Origin: Pseudevernia furfuracea
Taxonomy: Eukaryota > Ascomycota > Lecanoromycetes > Lecanorales > Parmeliaceae
Direction of reading: 5' to 3'
DNA: 64,000 nt
Assembly: GCA_022315425.1 (NCBI GenBank)
Contig: JAIUPT010000016.1
Coordinates: forward strand, 372,001 to 436,000
Below, piece after piece: positions 11,535-22,722 of the stretch (the first letter of the stretch is position 1; each line of letters starts with the position of its first letter). The notes below the pieces were generated by a model. That model saw only the letters and a list, made by a program, of their open reading frames with translations. It made no database searches and was not told the origin of the DNA. A program made the position numbers and the translations under genes.

Positions 11535-11739
11535 TGTAGCAGTAACATGAATGTATTGGTGATTGATAAAGAAGATGGATCTTCTCTATCTAAATTCTGC
11601 ATATTTAAGTACATGCGCCAAGGCCCTTGCCTAGGTACCTTCTGGCAGGTGCCAATCACTGGCAAAGGCAAGTACCTCGCCAAGGTAAGCAGCTTGCCGA
11701 CCTAAGCACCTCGCCTACCTGCGGAAGACTTCCGTGACA
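11535..11739 (-). repeat. Gypsy-2 5' LTR (205 bp)
   Basis: Direct copy of 4486-4690. It should hold the element promoter on minus. It is followed on the right by the target duplication GACTG and then Copia A sequence. Confidence 0.9.
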
Positions 11740-14700
11740 GACTGACAAGAGAGATAGCATAGACGATATCAGAACGAGTTTTTAATATAACATATATGAG
11801 AGATTTCACGATAGATTAATAGTTCTCGCATAGCTTTCTCGAGATAATATAGTTCTCTTTCGCAGATTATAACTTACGACTAGTTTTTAGAGACGTAGAG
11901 ACTAAATTAAGACTTCAATAATTGAAATGCTTTAAGAAACGAGTGACATAGACTGCTTGTCTCAGACGAAGAATATCGACGACACGATCTCTTTTAACGA
12001 TCATGTCTAAATAATAGACGCAAGGTCTCAAGTCGAACATGTGAAACTTGTTATTAAGGGTCTTTTTGATGCGCTGAATGTCGATTTTGCTGAGATCGGT
12101 GATTAATATATTATTCACATAGAGAGCTATAATAATGCCCTTCTTGACGTTTATAAAGACACTCTCGTTCGATTCGATGAATATTAATTCGAGTTTCTTT
12201 ATGTACTTCGAGAAGTGTTAATATCAAATTCTAAGAGATTGCTTAAGTTCATAAAGAGTCTTATTTAGCTTATAAACTTTGATGTCGTTCTTGCTGAAAT
12301 TATCGAACTGTCGCACATAAATCGTCTCTTAAACGTTATCGTAGAGAAAGACGATTTTGACGTTTATTTGTTTCACGTTTTAGTTTAGAATCGCTGTCAG
12401 AGCAAAGATCGTCTTATAACTTATAAACTTGATCACTAAGGCGAACGTGTTATGATAGTTACGATTCTTTTGTTATTCGAAATCTCGAATCACTCAGCGA
12501 GTCTTATAGCGAGTGACTTTCTCAGCGAGATCTCGCTTTACGATATAAACTCAGCGATCTCTCAGAATATAAGCATCTAAAGACGTCTGAATCAGATATC
12601 AAGTATTGTTATTCATGAGAGATTTATATTCGTCTTATATAACGAGCTCTTAGTGCATACGAGAGAGTTGATTGAAAATAACCTGTTGATAGATCGTCGG
12701 CTCGAAAATATTCGACTTATTAACATGATTCGTTAGTAACGCAAAGGTCGCGAATGTCTTCGAGAGAGAGTTAGATGATAGATCTCGCAGATTCGAAATC
12801 GTAGTGTCGAGATAATCAAGAAGTATTCTTTGAATCGCACTTAGCTCGAGATCTTCGCGAATCATTTCGACGATAGTGAGAGAACGAGTTATTCTTTCGA
12901 TAGTTAATAATGTAGCAATTGATCGAGAGACTCGCGCGAACGCGATCGATGATACGACTCATGCGAGGGACGAGGGCTTTGATATAGACGTCTGCTTTTC
13001 AGCTGATCATGGGAAATTTGATCTTGATCTGTTTATTGCAGATGCAGATGTAGTCGTTGAGAACTTTATAATAAAGATAATGTCTTTCGAAATGTTAGTA
13101 ATACGTTATTCATTAAGTGTCTTCTTTATAGCGAATGTTAATATATGAAGACGTTGTCGCTTGATCGAGAGCTTATGAGCGTTCGTCTTTTCTTTGAGAT
13201 TCACAATCAAGAAACGCTTCTCAACGAAGTGAATATTATTAACTCGAATAATCTTCTTTTTGATGAGATTATATAGACGGAAAATGAACTTCTCTTCATA
13301 TTTCAGAAGGACACACTTTTCGCTTTTATTTACGAGTTTCTTTTGAATACGCTTTAACGCATAGACGATGAAATTAATCGTTCGCAGATGAGATAAAATG
13401 AGCTTTCGATGATGAAAAGTCTCAAATGACGTTATAATGATTCGAACGTTGAGAAATCGCAACATCAAATAATTGATAATGATCACGATTTCGAATTAAA
13501 AAGACTTGTTGAGCTGAGAACTTAGTAGTATAAAATGTATCTTATACAGTAAGATCTGCTTAAAACGTTTAATCGTTTCGTTTATTTCGAGATTCTCAGA
13601 TATAGTGAGCTTCTATCTAATTTCGCACTAAAGAAGATAATTCAAGAAGATCTTAAATATATACTCTCTCTCATTGTCGAGACGAATACGATAGATCTTA
13701 TAGTCTCGTGACTCTAGAAAGACTTTGAAACGTAAGAATATAATAAACGTTTCACTCTTATAACGAATATAATACACTTCAGAGTAGGAGATGAAATTAT
13801 TCTTAAATGTTATAAAGTATTTACAGTTATTGAATTCAGTAGAGAATAGAGACTCTACGAGATTACTATAAACAAATTCGTCAGACTGCGTTTCTGACTC
13901 TGTGAAATTATCATAAGAGATAGTCTTTTAACGTTTTATGACATAGTATTCGCAGATATACTTCTTCGCAATGTTCTTGATGAAGTTCATCTCAACGATT
14001 ATATTTGAGAGCTTGTTTAGATTGTTCTGATTCAAATAACTTATGCGAGCATGTTAGAGTTAATAAATAAGATTCGAGAGTATATTATAGACGATTAGAG
14101 CACTATTTCGACTCTATCAGAGATTTAAAAAGAAGAAATCACGATTACGAGTATCGATAAGCTTCAGATCGTTCTTAATAAGAGTGCACTCTATCTTATA
14201 AAAGAAGACAGCGATGTCGAAGTTTAGAAGTTTATCGATCGAGAGAAGATTGACGTTTATATCGAACATATATAAGACATTTCGTAGAGTGACTGTCACA
14301 CACTCTTTTCTAATCACACAGTCGAGGCTGATAATGTCACAGTCTTAAGACTGCACTTCGCTTTCTTCGATGCCCTTAATCGATCGAAAATAGATCTTTT
14401 CGTAGATGATAAACATCGAACGATTCGCGAAAGAATAACGAGAGCAGTCTGAATCTACGACGACTCGAATAAGAAGATTCACGAAATTCGCAGTTATGAG
14501 ACTATGTTCGAGAGCTTTCGTGACGATTAGATTAATAACTTGATCATCAGCCGCATCGAGAATATTGAAGTCGTTCGAATTAATATTCGAATAGTGTATA
14601 ATGAAGTTTAGTTCCTTCAGAAAGATATAATTAATATTGAGATAATCGTTCTTCTCTGAAGCAGAGACATTAAAAGACGTCTCTTCGATGCGCTTGCGCT

Positions 14701-14856
14701 TATTGCTTAAGAGTTTATTCTCGAAGTCGAAGATCTTTATCTTCTTCTTCTTTTTCTCTTTCGTTATGAATTTCTTAGACTTGAGATAAGAGAACTTGAT
14801 TCAGCGAATTATATTGTATATAACTAATTAAGTATCGTTATTGGCGTTTAGAGGAG

Positions 14857-16620
14857 ATGAACGAGATGAGTCGAAAAATGACAGGTAGCGAAGCGTTTGA
14901 GAAACGCAAGGAGGAGACAACTGGGGCAATAGCAGCAGGCTATGCTGCCGATGAGAGAGGGGAGCGTCGCCGACGCGGGGGCGGAGAAGGAGGGGGACAC
15001 GGGGACGCGACGAGAAGGATGCCGCCGTCACTAACAAATAGCAACGAACGGAGAGCAAGTCTACACGTGGAAAACGCGGAGAAACAGGCAACTGCGGCTA
15101 TTGCGGCCCTAGAGGCCATAGAAAACACGTCGTACGAGGATCTAAACGCGTCAACTTGGAAGGTGCTCCAGGGGAGCATAGGCCAGGCCAAAGCATACAT
15201 ACAGGAAGCTGACGGAGAACGCCAGAGAAAGAGTAAGGAACAGGGCCCACGAGGGGGCTGCGACAGCTGAGGAAGTACTCCCACGCGGAATAGATCCCCA
15301 GTAGAAAGCTGGGCACAGGGAAACCCGTTCGGATCAGCAGCAAACGGAGCAACGGGGTCAGCCTCACGTCTAATATCGTTCGGGATCGAGGACACGAGAA
15401 AGAAGCGTCAGATCTTGATAGTCATACACAGGGAGGAGGAAAGGGTGGCAATGAAGAAGATGAAGAGCGAAAGAATTCTCGCCGCCTTCAAGAATAAATA
15501 GAAGCATGTCTCGTCAGGGCAGATCGTTGCAGTGAATAGGCTTCGAAGCGGAGACCTGTTACTGCAGACGACTACGTAAGAGGTCAGAGAGGCCCTCGAG
15601 AAAGACACGAGGTGGGTGTCAGAGATATATGGCTCGGTAGTAGTAGTGAGAAAGTTCTTCTCAGTAATGATCCACGGGATGAGGGTTTCGAAATTCGATA
15701 TAGGCAATCAGGCTGTTATCAAGGAAAGAATAGAGATAGAGAATCGAAGCCTGCACCCAGGACTCGAGATAGTCAAGGCACGATGATGTCACGGCGTTGA
15801 CGCGACAGAAGAGAGAGAGAGAAAGCTATACTCCTCTCTGATGCTGCACGTCGCGACGGCGGAGATGACTGACGGCCTCATTAGAAAGCATCTAATCGAA
15901 GCAAGTGAGATGAAGAGAGTGAAAAGATTTGATTAGACAGCAACAGCTATGCAGTGTTATAACTGTCAGAAACAGGAACATATGGCTAGGGAGTGCCCAA
16001 ACCCTACGCGCTGCGCAGAATGCAGTCAAGATCATGACACACGCAGTCACCAGGAGAAGGCGCCAGGGGCGTCAAAGGCCTGCGCTGGCTGCGGGGGCAC
16101 AGGCCACGCAGCGTACGAGAAGACCTGCTTAGTAAGGGTCAGAGAAGCTCAGAGAACGCGTCAGAGAATAGCGATTAAGTCTTTACTGTATGAATCGCTA
16201 AGGGAGAGATCACCTTCGATATCTCTGAAAAGGGGTGACGAATTTATATTGATAGGCTCAAAGAAGAAGAGAAAGACAGTCTCAGAGATAATCGAGTTGA
16301 GAGAGACGTCAAAGACTCAGAGAAGAAGTTAGAGTGTGTAGAGAGACAAGCAGAGAGTAGAGAGATCAACGACACGCTTTTAATTCTCTACTGCCGCTGA
16401 AGCGCTAGAATAGCAGACAATCGCAGCATCGAGTGTTCTCGAAAAGGTCACGCAATCTCCCCCTCAATAGGGGAGCCCTGTCAGCGAGATCTTCGCCCCT
16501 AGAGAGATAACGTATAACTCAACGTTGAAAGAGATGATAAGCGCTATGCAGTCAGCACAGCAAGTAGAAGTAATTACAGATCAAGAAGATATAGAGATAT
16601 TAGACAACGATGATTTATGA
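14857..16620 (+). pseudogene. LINE ORF1 (Gag-like, CCHC zinc knuckles), broken by stops
   Basis: One frame of 588 codons runs from the ATG at 14857 to a TGA at 16618-16620. The first 137 residues are open (to 15270) and rich in Arg, Gly and Glu; they include an alanine-rich helix likely to be part of the Gag coiled region. From 15949 the same frame holds CYNCQKQEHMAREC (CX2CX4HX4C), a second Cys/His cluster CAECSQDHDTRSH and a third CAGCGGTGHAAYEKTC, then basic and Ser-rich sequence. Such ORF1 proteins bind element RNA. Stops between 15270 and 15949 fit Gln or Trp codons changed by transitions. The final stop overlaps the ORF2 start as ATGA, so ORF2 was probably translated by termination-reinitiation. 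Confidence 0.85.
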
Positions 16621-19600
16621 AGAATATCGCGACGCTGAGAATCTTGCAGTACAACATAAGAAATAAACTAAGAACAATAACTACCTTGCTAGCAGACGCA
16701 GAGATTCAAGATACTGACGTACTTGCGATTCAAGAATCAAGCTTCAACTCGCACATAGGATTCTCGTACAACTCAGAAACTAGTTAGTTTTATTTAACAC
16801 ATCGCTCGAGAAAGAATACGAGAGTGTGCTTCTATATCAATAAGAGACTGAACTCGAAGAACTGAGATGTGGAGTTCGTGATAAAGAATATAAGTACGCT
16901 GAGAATTCGGCTCAGACAGGGAGAGAAAGCGAATCGAATCGAGAGGCTCTCAATTTACAATATCTATAATTCGAGTCCATCGCTATTCTCGGCAGAGAAC
17001 CTCTTTAGTCTATCACAGATTTTAGAGCTTCTGTAGGAGTCTGAGAAGTATCTCTTGCTCGAGAACTTCAATTTGTATTATTCTAGCTGAAATAACTCTG
17101 ACAGATTTTCGTATCATAAAGAGGCGAACGATCTGATTGCAGTAACTGCAGAGAGAAGAATAAATCTAGCCCTATCAAAGAAAGTAGTAACGTGAAGATC
17201 TCGAGAATAGAAGAGTGCGATCGATCTAGTCTTTATTACTTCAGGGGCAACGAAGATAATAGTTCGTTATCAAGTAGAACCGAATCTGCAGCATGACTCG
17301 AATCACCTCTTAATATTCACGAAGCTCGATCTGACAACGGAGAGCGTCTCGAAACAGCGACGTCGTGCTTGAAAGATAGCAAAATCAGAAGAGATAGCTA
17401 GAGAAGCTCAAGCACTAGACGCGACACTCTCACTAGACCCTCTAACAAATCCGAAGCAGATCGATGACTATGTTAGTCTGCTCTATAGAGGACTTGATAA
17501 GATAGTGAAGAACACAGTATCGTGGGCTAAGTCGTTAGAAAAAGATAAGTTATTCTGGAACGAAGAGTGCAGTCTAGCAACAAAGAAAGCGAAGACTAAG
17601 ATATCTCGATATCGAGTTAGTCGTAGCGAGCACGCAGAGCATATATGAAGAGCGATATTCAAGAAGAGAGATAAGATAATAAGTAAGATCAAGACTCTCC
17701 ACTTTCGCAGAGAAGTGCACGAGATGACGCAATTATTTAGAGGGATCTGAGGCATAGTTAGCTGAGCGAGAAACGATAGTATATATTCCAAGCCTCTATC
17801 GAAGTTCTCGTTAATAAGAAGAATAGGAGAGAGTCTAATCACTACGTTTAAAGAAAAAGTTAATGCTCTGAGAAAGACTTTCTTTCCTTCTCTCTCTTAG
17901 GTAGATATCTTCGATATTCTAGAAGCAGTCTATTCTTCTTCGCTATTAATGAGTAGTTAGATCACGAAGAAAGAGATACGCAAGGCTATCTTTAGGTCAA
18001 AATCAGACAAAGCTTCAGAGATAGATGATCTGTCAAATCGCTTTCTAAGACTAGTTACAGAGAAGCTGCTCTTCAAGTTTAGACACTTATTTCAGACATG
18101 CGTAGACGTGAACTATCACTCTAAGGAGTTTCGTAAGACTAATATTATTATGTTAAGAAAGTCAAAGAAGGAGAACTACTTCGAATCGAAGTCGTATAGA
18201 TCAATAACACTCTTAAGTACACTGAGGAAGGCACTAAAGACAGTAATTGCGCGCAGACTTAATGACTGCGCAGAAGATAATGACCTTCTTTCGTCAAAAC
18301 AGATAAGAGTCAGAAGAAAGAGATTTACGAAGACAGTTCTGAAAACGATAGTAGATGTAGTGCACACAGTCTGAGATTGTGAGAAGAATAAAGTTATTAG
18401 CCTTCTCTCACTAGATATGATAGAGGCTTTCGATAACGTCTCTTATCATCGTCTGCTTCACAATCTTAGATAGAAGGGGATTTCGAAGCTGATTATAAAC
18501 TGGATAAGAAGCTTTTTTACTGACAGAGAAATCTCTTTCACTCTAGAAAGAATAATAAGCAGACTGAAGCCTGTAGAGACGAGGATTTCATAGGGATCTT
18601 CGATATCGTCTATCCTTTTTTTATTCTTCAACGCTTCCTTGATTGAGAGATGTGCGAAGGTTAAGTTGAAACTGCAAGTAAAAGAATTCGTTGACGATAT
18701 CCATCTGCTGACATATGGGAAGAGCACTGAGGCAAACTGCGAGACTCTTAAAAAAGCATACGAAATCTGTCTGTAATGAACAGAGACTTATGAAGCGACG
18801 TTCGCGCCAAAGAAATACGAGCTAATTCATCTGATAAGGAGTTCAGGGAAGTTCAATATGAGGGTCAGCGTCGATCTAGGCTCTGCAACGACAAAGTCAA
18901 AGACTAGTATTCGCGTGTTAGAACTGCAGATCGACGACAAACTTCGTTGAGGATCTCATATTAGAGAAGTTAAGATCAAGATGGAATCGTAATGCAGAGC
19001 ACTATCAATAACTGTAGCCTCAATATGGGGCGTTACATTAAACAAAGCAAGACAAGTGTATAGCTCTGTCGTACGATTAGCGATGACATACGCAGCAGTA
19101 ACGTAGCACATATTACGAGATCTTCGGGATAACAAGCGATCTCACGTTAAGACTCTAGAGACTATACAGAATGGATGTCTGCGAAGAGTAGCCGAGGCAT
19201 ATAAAGTCATTAATAAGAGAGTCGTCGAAGCGGAGATAGAGATTCTCTCTTTTTAGATCACGATGAATTAAGCAGTACTTCGAAATCAAGCACTTAGAGA
19301 TAGTTATCTCGTTACGAAGCTAGGAAATGCGAGGATTCGAAGAAAGCTAAGAGAGAAACGAGATAGAAGACGAGTAGTTCTCTAGACCTCAGCAGAAGAT
19401 AAAGAAGAGTGAGCTCTAAGAACGCTTCGACTCGAAAATTGAAACTCTCTATAGATATCTGACGAAGAAAGAATGTCAAGAAGGGCTAGAGACCTTATTA
19501 AAGACTAACAGAAAGTAGTCTAGGAAGCAGTGTGAGCTCAGTATCAGACTGGGATCTCAGAAGAACGACGTAGCCCCGCACAAAGAGGAGATCTATGATC

Positions 19601-19952
19601 AAATAGGAGATCTCTTCATGAAGATTTAACAAAAGCAGAGAGCTTCGCTCTAACCCAGCTACGAATAGAGAAGATTGATCTAACACACTTTCTGCATATG
19701 TGTAGAGTCTCTGAGATACTCTCTTTCGTATGCGAGTGTGACTGAAGAAAATAGGATGTTAGACACGTTCTTCTATTCTGTTCAAGGCTGGGAAGCGAGA
19801 GATAAACTCTTCTGAAGAAGGCTGAGATAGCTGATCTGAGAGAGATGCTGATAATCTCGCGAGGGGCAAAGGCCGCAGCGCGATGACTGATCTCGATTGA
19901 TCTTTTAGAACAGTTCTCGCTGGCTAAGAAGCAGTTATATGACAGGCAATAA
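16617..19952 (+). pseudogene. LINE ORF2 (AP-endonuclease and reverse transcriptase), broken by stops
   Basis: One frame of 1112 codons from ATG 16617 to TAA 19952. The N-terminus has RILQYNIRNKL and LAIQESSF, the Asn and Glu positions of the exonuclease-endonuclease-phosphatase fold. The reverse transcriptase has a SYRSITLLSTLRKALKTVIA segment (about 18190-18250), the DMIEAFDNVSYHRLL box (near 18414-18460) and the catalytic FVDDIHLL (18687-18710). A Tad-type thumb region (VYSSVVRLAMTYAAV) and a C-terminal Cys/His region near 19680-19790 follow. All checked landmarks share one frame, so damage is stop codons only. Trp codons mainly appear as TGA, and Gln as TAG or TAA. I see no RNase H domain. 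Confidence 0.85.
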
Positions 19953-20182
19953 TAGGAGCAGCAACAAGTACTTCAAGAAGATATACGAATTCGTACGAAC
20001 AGGCTAGGGAACGCAGTGTGATAGGAAGACTATGCGACAAGAAGATGCGATAAGAAAGAATAGCGAGAGTTTTTACCCTGTTTCGACTAGTCGGAGAAAG
20101 GTTTCTCTTGTAATATAGCCTAAGCAGTAGCCCGTAATTACTCTTCGTAGCTTGAGTAGACACGAGTATAAAATCAAAAAAA
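19953..20182 (+). other. LINE 3' untranslated region and A-tract
   Basis: Non-coding tail of the LINE, ending ATAAAATCAAAAAAAAA just before the 13-bp target duplication. Confidence 0.7.
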
Positions 20183-22207
20183 AACTTGATTCAGCATTTA
20201 ATAGAGAAATATCTGAATTTGCGATTAGCTGTCTTACACGAAGAGTAGATCTCACGATTAATGTTAGAGTCGCTCGAATTGTTGAAAGTAGCTTGTTTGT
20301 CTTTGCTCTTATCGTTGTGAGCGATATATATGATTAGTTCTTCTTCTTTGAAGAAGATTCTAACTTCTTCGTTCACGACGATTACGATAATCTCTTAAAA
20401 CTTGACGAACTTGTTCTTAAAGAGATCATGATTTTGAGTGTAACTTGACTCGAACATGTCGTAAGAGTCGTCAAGTTTCATAAGGAAAATTAGAATTCGT
20501 AGAGACTTCGAAATGACGAGAAATTTATGAAGGCTGATGATGTCGAAGATAATCTTACGAAAGTTCTTTTCGTATTAACGAACTCCCTCTTCTTCAAGAA
20601 TAAGATCGAATATTCGACGCATTAGTTTTCTATAGAGATTCGTGTTCTTAGATTAATAATTCTTGATTAGAACATCGAGCATAATCTAAGAATCTTTATC
20701 GTCGAATTCGACTTCGACGAGTTCGCGATCGTTATTCTCGAGACGATAAAAGATAGCGATGCAGATTCTATAACTAATGATCGCATTAAAGAAAATAAGA
20801 TTGTTAAGCATTAATTAATTGTTGATATTCTACTTTTATCGACGATATTTTAGATTGAACTTCAAAATAACAATAAAGTTTAGAGAAAAAGCGCTTCCCT
20901 CTTCGAGAGAGTTAGTCGTTAAAATTATTAGAGCTGACATGTTTCTTACGACGCCTTATGCGCTTGATTCTTCGTCGATTATAGATGCTGAGAATTACTG
21001 AGAAGGTTTTTAAGAGCGACACGTACGATGTGAATAGTGACGACGATAATGCTCAAACGAAAGACTCAGCTTGAGAGATAACTGAGGCGATAGAGAACGA
21101 AGATCTTAAAGTCGAAGAAGTCGAAGTCGAAGAAGTGAGATTCAGAGAACTTTTGACACGAAGATCGAATAACTTAGTGTCACTTGAGACACTGAGAGTG
21201 TCTTCGCTAACTTCGAATTGAAAGTCGACATTATTAACGTTCGCGAAAGTAGTGAGAATGAAATAGGTGCTCTAATCTTCGTTAGAGTTCTCGAGAGTCT
21301 TATCGATATCTAACAACTTTTGCTACTGATCTTCGAGTTCTTATATAAGAAATAAGAAGTGCTTATGCTTAAATCTTCGATAGATACGAACGATATTATT
21401 GAGATAAAAGATACTTAGAGATAAGAAAGATTTAAATTAATCTAATTTTCGCTGAGACTATATCGAAGACAATTACTAAAGACGTGTAAATCTTCGAAGG
21501 GGAATAACGTTCTTCTTATGCTGAGTCTTCGACAGAGACTCGAATTTAAAATAGTCGCTTCGATAACTATCGTCGTGAGATGAAGTCATATTCGATAATA
21601 GAATAAAGTCGAATAACGATAAAAAGAATTCGATAACTGAGCCTCAGCCCTCTTCTTCAGAGAACTTATAAGATCGAAAGATCTATCTCAACAAGAAATT
21701 CTTGTTGTTTTGACCCTCAATAGACGTATACGCGCTCTAAGTGAAGATTTGTCGATAACTAAGTCTCAGCTCTCTTCTTTAAAGAACTTATAAAGTCGAA
21801 AAATCTATCTCAATAAGAAATCCTTATTGTTTTAACTCTCAATAGACGTATACGCGCTCTGAGTGAAGATTTGTCGATAACTAATCAACTCTGAAGTGTG
21901 ATTAGACGATTTGATGCTGAAGTTCAGCCTCTTGAATTATCACAATTAATTCGATTCACGTAAACGCTTCATCAACGCTAAAGCGATATACACCGCGAGA
22001 GAAATGTCCTCGTTGAACGTGTTTAGCGTATCTCACGCAGGGAAGCTAACAATGTTTCAGAGACCTTAGTGAAATTCGATCGCACGATCGTATGGCGAGT
22101 TCGGCGTTCGACGTTCGATTAGATTCGATATGCCGCGAGTCGATTTGCGATAGGGCTCCCAGCCCTCCGAATTTCAAAGACGATCATTTTGTAAAGGACA
22201 ATGTTCA

Positions 22208-22329
22208 TGTGAAAAATAGGTGGTAGGACACTTAGTTGTTAACTATAGAATGCTACGAGAGTAAAGAGCGACTATGAGGATGCGCCTTAGCGCATCACGT
22301 GATCATGTCACGTGACCCGAATTTTGACA
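22208..22329 (-). repeat. Copia LTR at the A/B junction (122 bp)
   Basis: On its right it is followed by the polypurine tract of copy B, so it is B's 3' LTR. On its left it abuts the truncated leader of copy A. The first bases read TGTGAAAAATAGG rather than TGTCAAGAATAGG. Both CACGTG boxes and the GCGC hairpin are intact. Confidence 0.85.
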
Positions 22330-22722
22330 CTCCCCTTCGCTCGCATACTCAAAAATGCGAAAACACGATTTTCGCACTTCGCGACGCAAAAAACCTCAAT
22401 CGGGTTAGCGCGAAGTCCGGTTCACAAAAGTGAAGAAACCAAGTTCTGAAAACGACTATGTCAAATTCGAAGACATATAAAAATCCGTTCTGGTTCTTTA
22501 TACAAAACTTCCATTTTTCGAAAAAAGGCGATTTTTTAAAAGTTTTCTTTGAAATAGATCTGGTGCACATTCAATTTCTATCAAAACGAGGTCGATGAAT
22601 ATATGAGGAGGTGAAACAAGAAGCAGTGAAAGAAAATAGAAGATCTGACGTTCACAGATAAGGTGAATAGCGTCACTTCTCTGAAATTAACGACTTTAGA
22701 TTAGAAGCAAGAGCGCTGAGGG

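Larger units (their letters stand above)
4486..11739 (-). mobile_element. Ty3/Gypsy chromodomain retrotransposon (Gypsy-2), full length
   Basis: A 7254-bp element bounded by 205-bp direct LTRs (4486-4690 and 11535-11739) that begin TGTAGCAG and end GTGACA on plus. The flanks are GACTA (4481-4485) and GACTG (11740-11744), a 5-bp target duplication with one RIP-type change. It lies in the RNase H part of Copia A; copy B at 23330-23340 shows the empty site with GACTG. Domain order on minus is Gag, protease, RT, RNase H, integrase, chromodomain, so it is a chromovirus-type Gypsy. It is less AT-rich than its host Copia, consistent with later insertion or fewer RIP cycles. Confidence 0.92.
14806..20182 (+). 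mobile_element. Tad1-like non-LTR retrotransposon (LINE), full coding length
   Basis: A 5377-bp element in Copia A, flanked by an exact 13-bp duplication AACTTGATTCAGC (14793-14805 and 20183-20195) and ending in a short A-tract, both signs of target-primed reverse transcription. It has a brief 5' leader (about 50 bp), ORF1 with zinc knuckles, ORF2 with endonuclease and reverse transcriptase, and about 230 bp of 3' untranslated DNA. The insertion point is just after the Copia zinc-knuckle codons. Damage is uneven: ORF1's first 450 bp remain GC-rich while the rest is clearly RIP-mutated. Confidence 0.92.
3870..20982 (-). pseudogene. Copia A Gag-Pol, stop-riddled and split by two insertions
   Basis: From the start-equivalent codon at 20982 (ATA instead of ATG) to the terminal stop at 3870, removing 4486-11744 (Gypsy plus one duplication) and 14806-20195 (LINE plus one duplication) leaves exactly 4464 nt, the same length as copies B and D. 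Recognisable segments on minus are the Gag zinc-knuckle region near 20191-20376, the protease-to-pre-integrase border (14117-14317, with TLRNVLYMFDI and NLLSI), the integrase C-terminal region (13106-13486), reverse transcriptase (11915-12118, containing NNILITDLSKIDIQRIK) and RNase H on both sides of the Gypsy insertion. In-frame stops replace Trp and Gln codons. No frameshift is needed to explain the decay. It cannot encode a working polyprotein. Confidence 0.85.
3476..22207 (-). mobile_element. Ty1/Copia retrotransposon A, internal region, RIP-mutated and interrupted twice
   Basis: The internal region lies in three blocks, 3476-4485, 11745-14805 and 20196-22207, separated by a Gypsy element and a LINE, each with target duplications. 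Without those insertions it is about 6.1 kb. The leader side near 22200 lacks roughly 125 bp, including the primer-binding site, compared with copies B and D, and runs directly into the LTR at 22208. Two leader repeats of about 122 bp lie near 21640-21890. Composition and stop codons show RIP-type damage intermediate between copies D and C. Confidence 0.85.

Noticed and set aside
11489..11683. A 64-residue frame nearly identical to one at 4449-4634.
   Set aside because: Both lie over the two LTRs of Gypsy-2 and are repeat shadows.
18176..18727. Minus-strand frames inside LINE ORF2.
   Set aside because: They are antisense to the reverse transcriptase coding strand and have no domain.
22349..22570. 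A conserved 73-78-residue frame next to three Copia LTRs (3495-3731, 22349-22570 minus; 36672-36896 plus).
   Set aside because: It lies in the 3' untranslated region after the Gag-Pol stop and has no domain; probably non-coding.
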